Shown one piece after another: positions 5,258 through 5,274 of a stretch of DNA of 5,274 bases; the first letter of the stretch is position 1, and every line of letters begins with the position of its first letter. Origin of the DNA: JAERML01 sp035687895 (GTDB lineage: Bacteria > Bacteroidota > Ignavibacteria > UBA10030 > UBA6906); contig DASRUE010000042.1 in assembly GCA_035687895.1 (NCBI GenBank), forward strand, positions 1-5,274, in the 5' to 3' direction. The notes beneath the pieces are model-generated. The model searched no databases and was not told where the DNA came from. It was given only the letters and a program-made list of their open reading frames with translations. Both the position numbers and the translations under genes were made by a program.

Positions 5258-5274
5258 TTGTCCAGCATGCCAAC

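Larger units (their letters stand above)
4957..5274. other. 318-nt tail without a supported gene, rich in palindromes
   Basis: No ORF of convincing length or family likeness is present on either strand. The stretch holds at least four palindromic structures (listed separately) and recurrent TGTCC/GGACA and GACAT words. A reverse-strand frame with a stop at 5206-5208 runs off the window end for 22 codons; this is too short to call a gene. I see no tRNA, CRISPR array or clear promoter. Confidence 0.6.

Noticed and set aside
5206..5274. Possible C-terminus of a reverse-strand gene entering from the right edge
   Set aside because: Only 22 codons are visible, they overlap a hairpin, and another reverse frame there is also open, so coding cannot be supported.
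5229..5274. Integron attC-like or attachment site at the window end
   Set aside because: A hairpin followed by GTTG...CAAC is present, but the core-site consensus (GTTRRRY/RYYYAAC) does not fit and no integrase or cassette structure is seen.
4957..5274. Retron-type ncRNA or CRISPR array associated with the OLD gene
   Set aside because: The palindromes are unrelated to each other in sequence, there is no reverse transcriptase in the window, and there are no evenly spaced identical repeats with unique spacers.

Overview
The window carries two functional blocks on the + strand and ends in a repeat-rich stretch without a convincing gene. The host looks like a Gram-negative bacterium: there is a lipoprotein with a clear lipobox and a second protein with a Sec signal peptide. 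GC content is middling, and Shine-Dalgarno-like sequences (GGGGAG, AAGGA, GGAAG) precede several starts. The intergenic palindromic repeats and overall style suggest the Bacteroidota/Chlorobiota-Ignavibacteria neighbourhood, but this is only an impression; no marker gene is present.

Block 1 (2-1575) looks like a compact operon. It holds the C-terminal part of a PLP-dependent class V aminotransferase-fold enzyme (5' end outside the window), a small secreted protein of unknown function 43 nt later, and a RidA-family protein made as a lipoprotein, starting 1 nt after the preceding stop. RidA proteins hydrolyse reactive enamine/imine by-products of PLP enzymes, so the first and third genes make functional sense together. 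The unusual point is that this RidA is predicted to be membrane-anchored outside the cytoplasm.

A hairpin-forming spacer (1576-1652) separates this from block 2 (1653-4768), which by eye is lower in GC. Block 2 encodes an OLD-family ATPase-TOPRIM nuclease, as found in phage-defence systems, and an AAA_16/STAND-like P-loop ATPase with a probable C-terminal winged helix. The OLD gene is split by an apparent one-base insertion near 2361-2364. Reading across it restores a continuous 571-residue protein with all expected motifs. Between the two genes lies a 205-nt spacer with a perfect hairpin and two tandem copies of a 33-bp repeat. No UvrD-type helicase (the Gabija partner) or reverse transcriptase is present, so an OLD + AAA_16 pair would be a less familiar arrangement. 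Whether it is one defence system is inference.

The tail (4769-5274) has a 13-bp inverted repeat directly after the ATPase stop codon, one weak 63-codon ORF, then at least four further palindromes. Several share a 'direct copy, direct copy, inverted copy' layout that allows competing hairpins. It may be a cluster of mobile palindromic repeats, a regulatory region, or the edge of the defence island.
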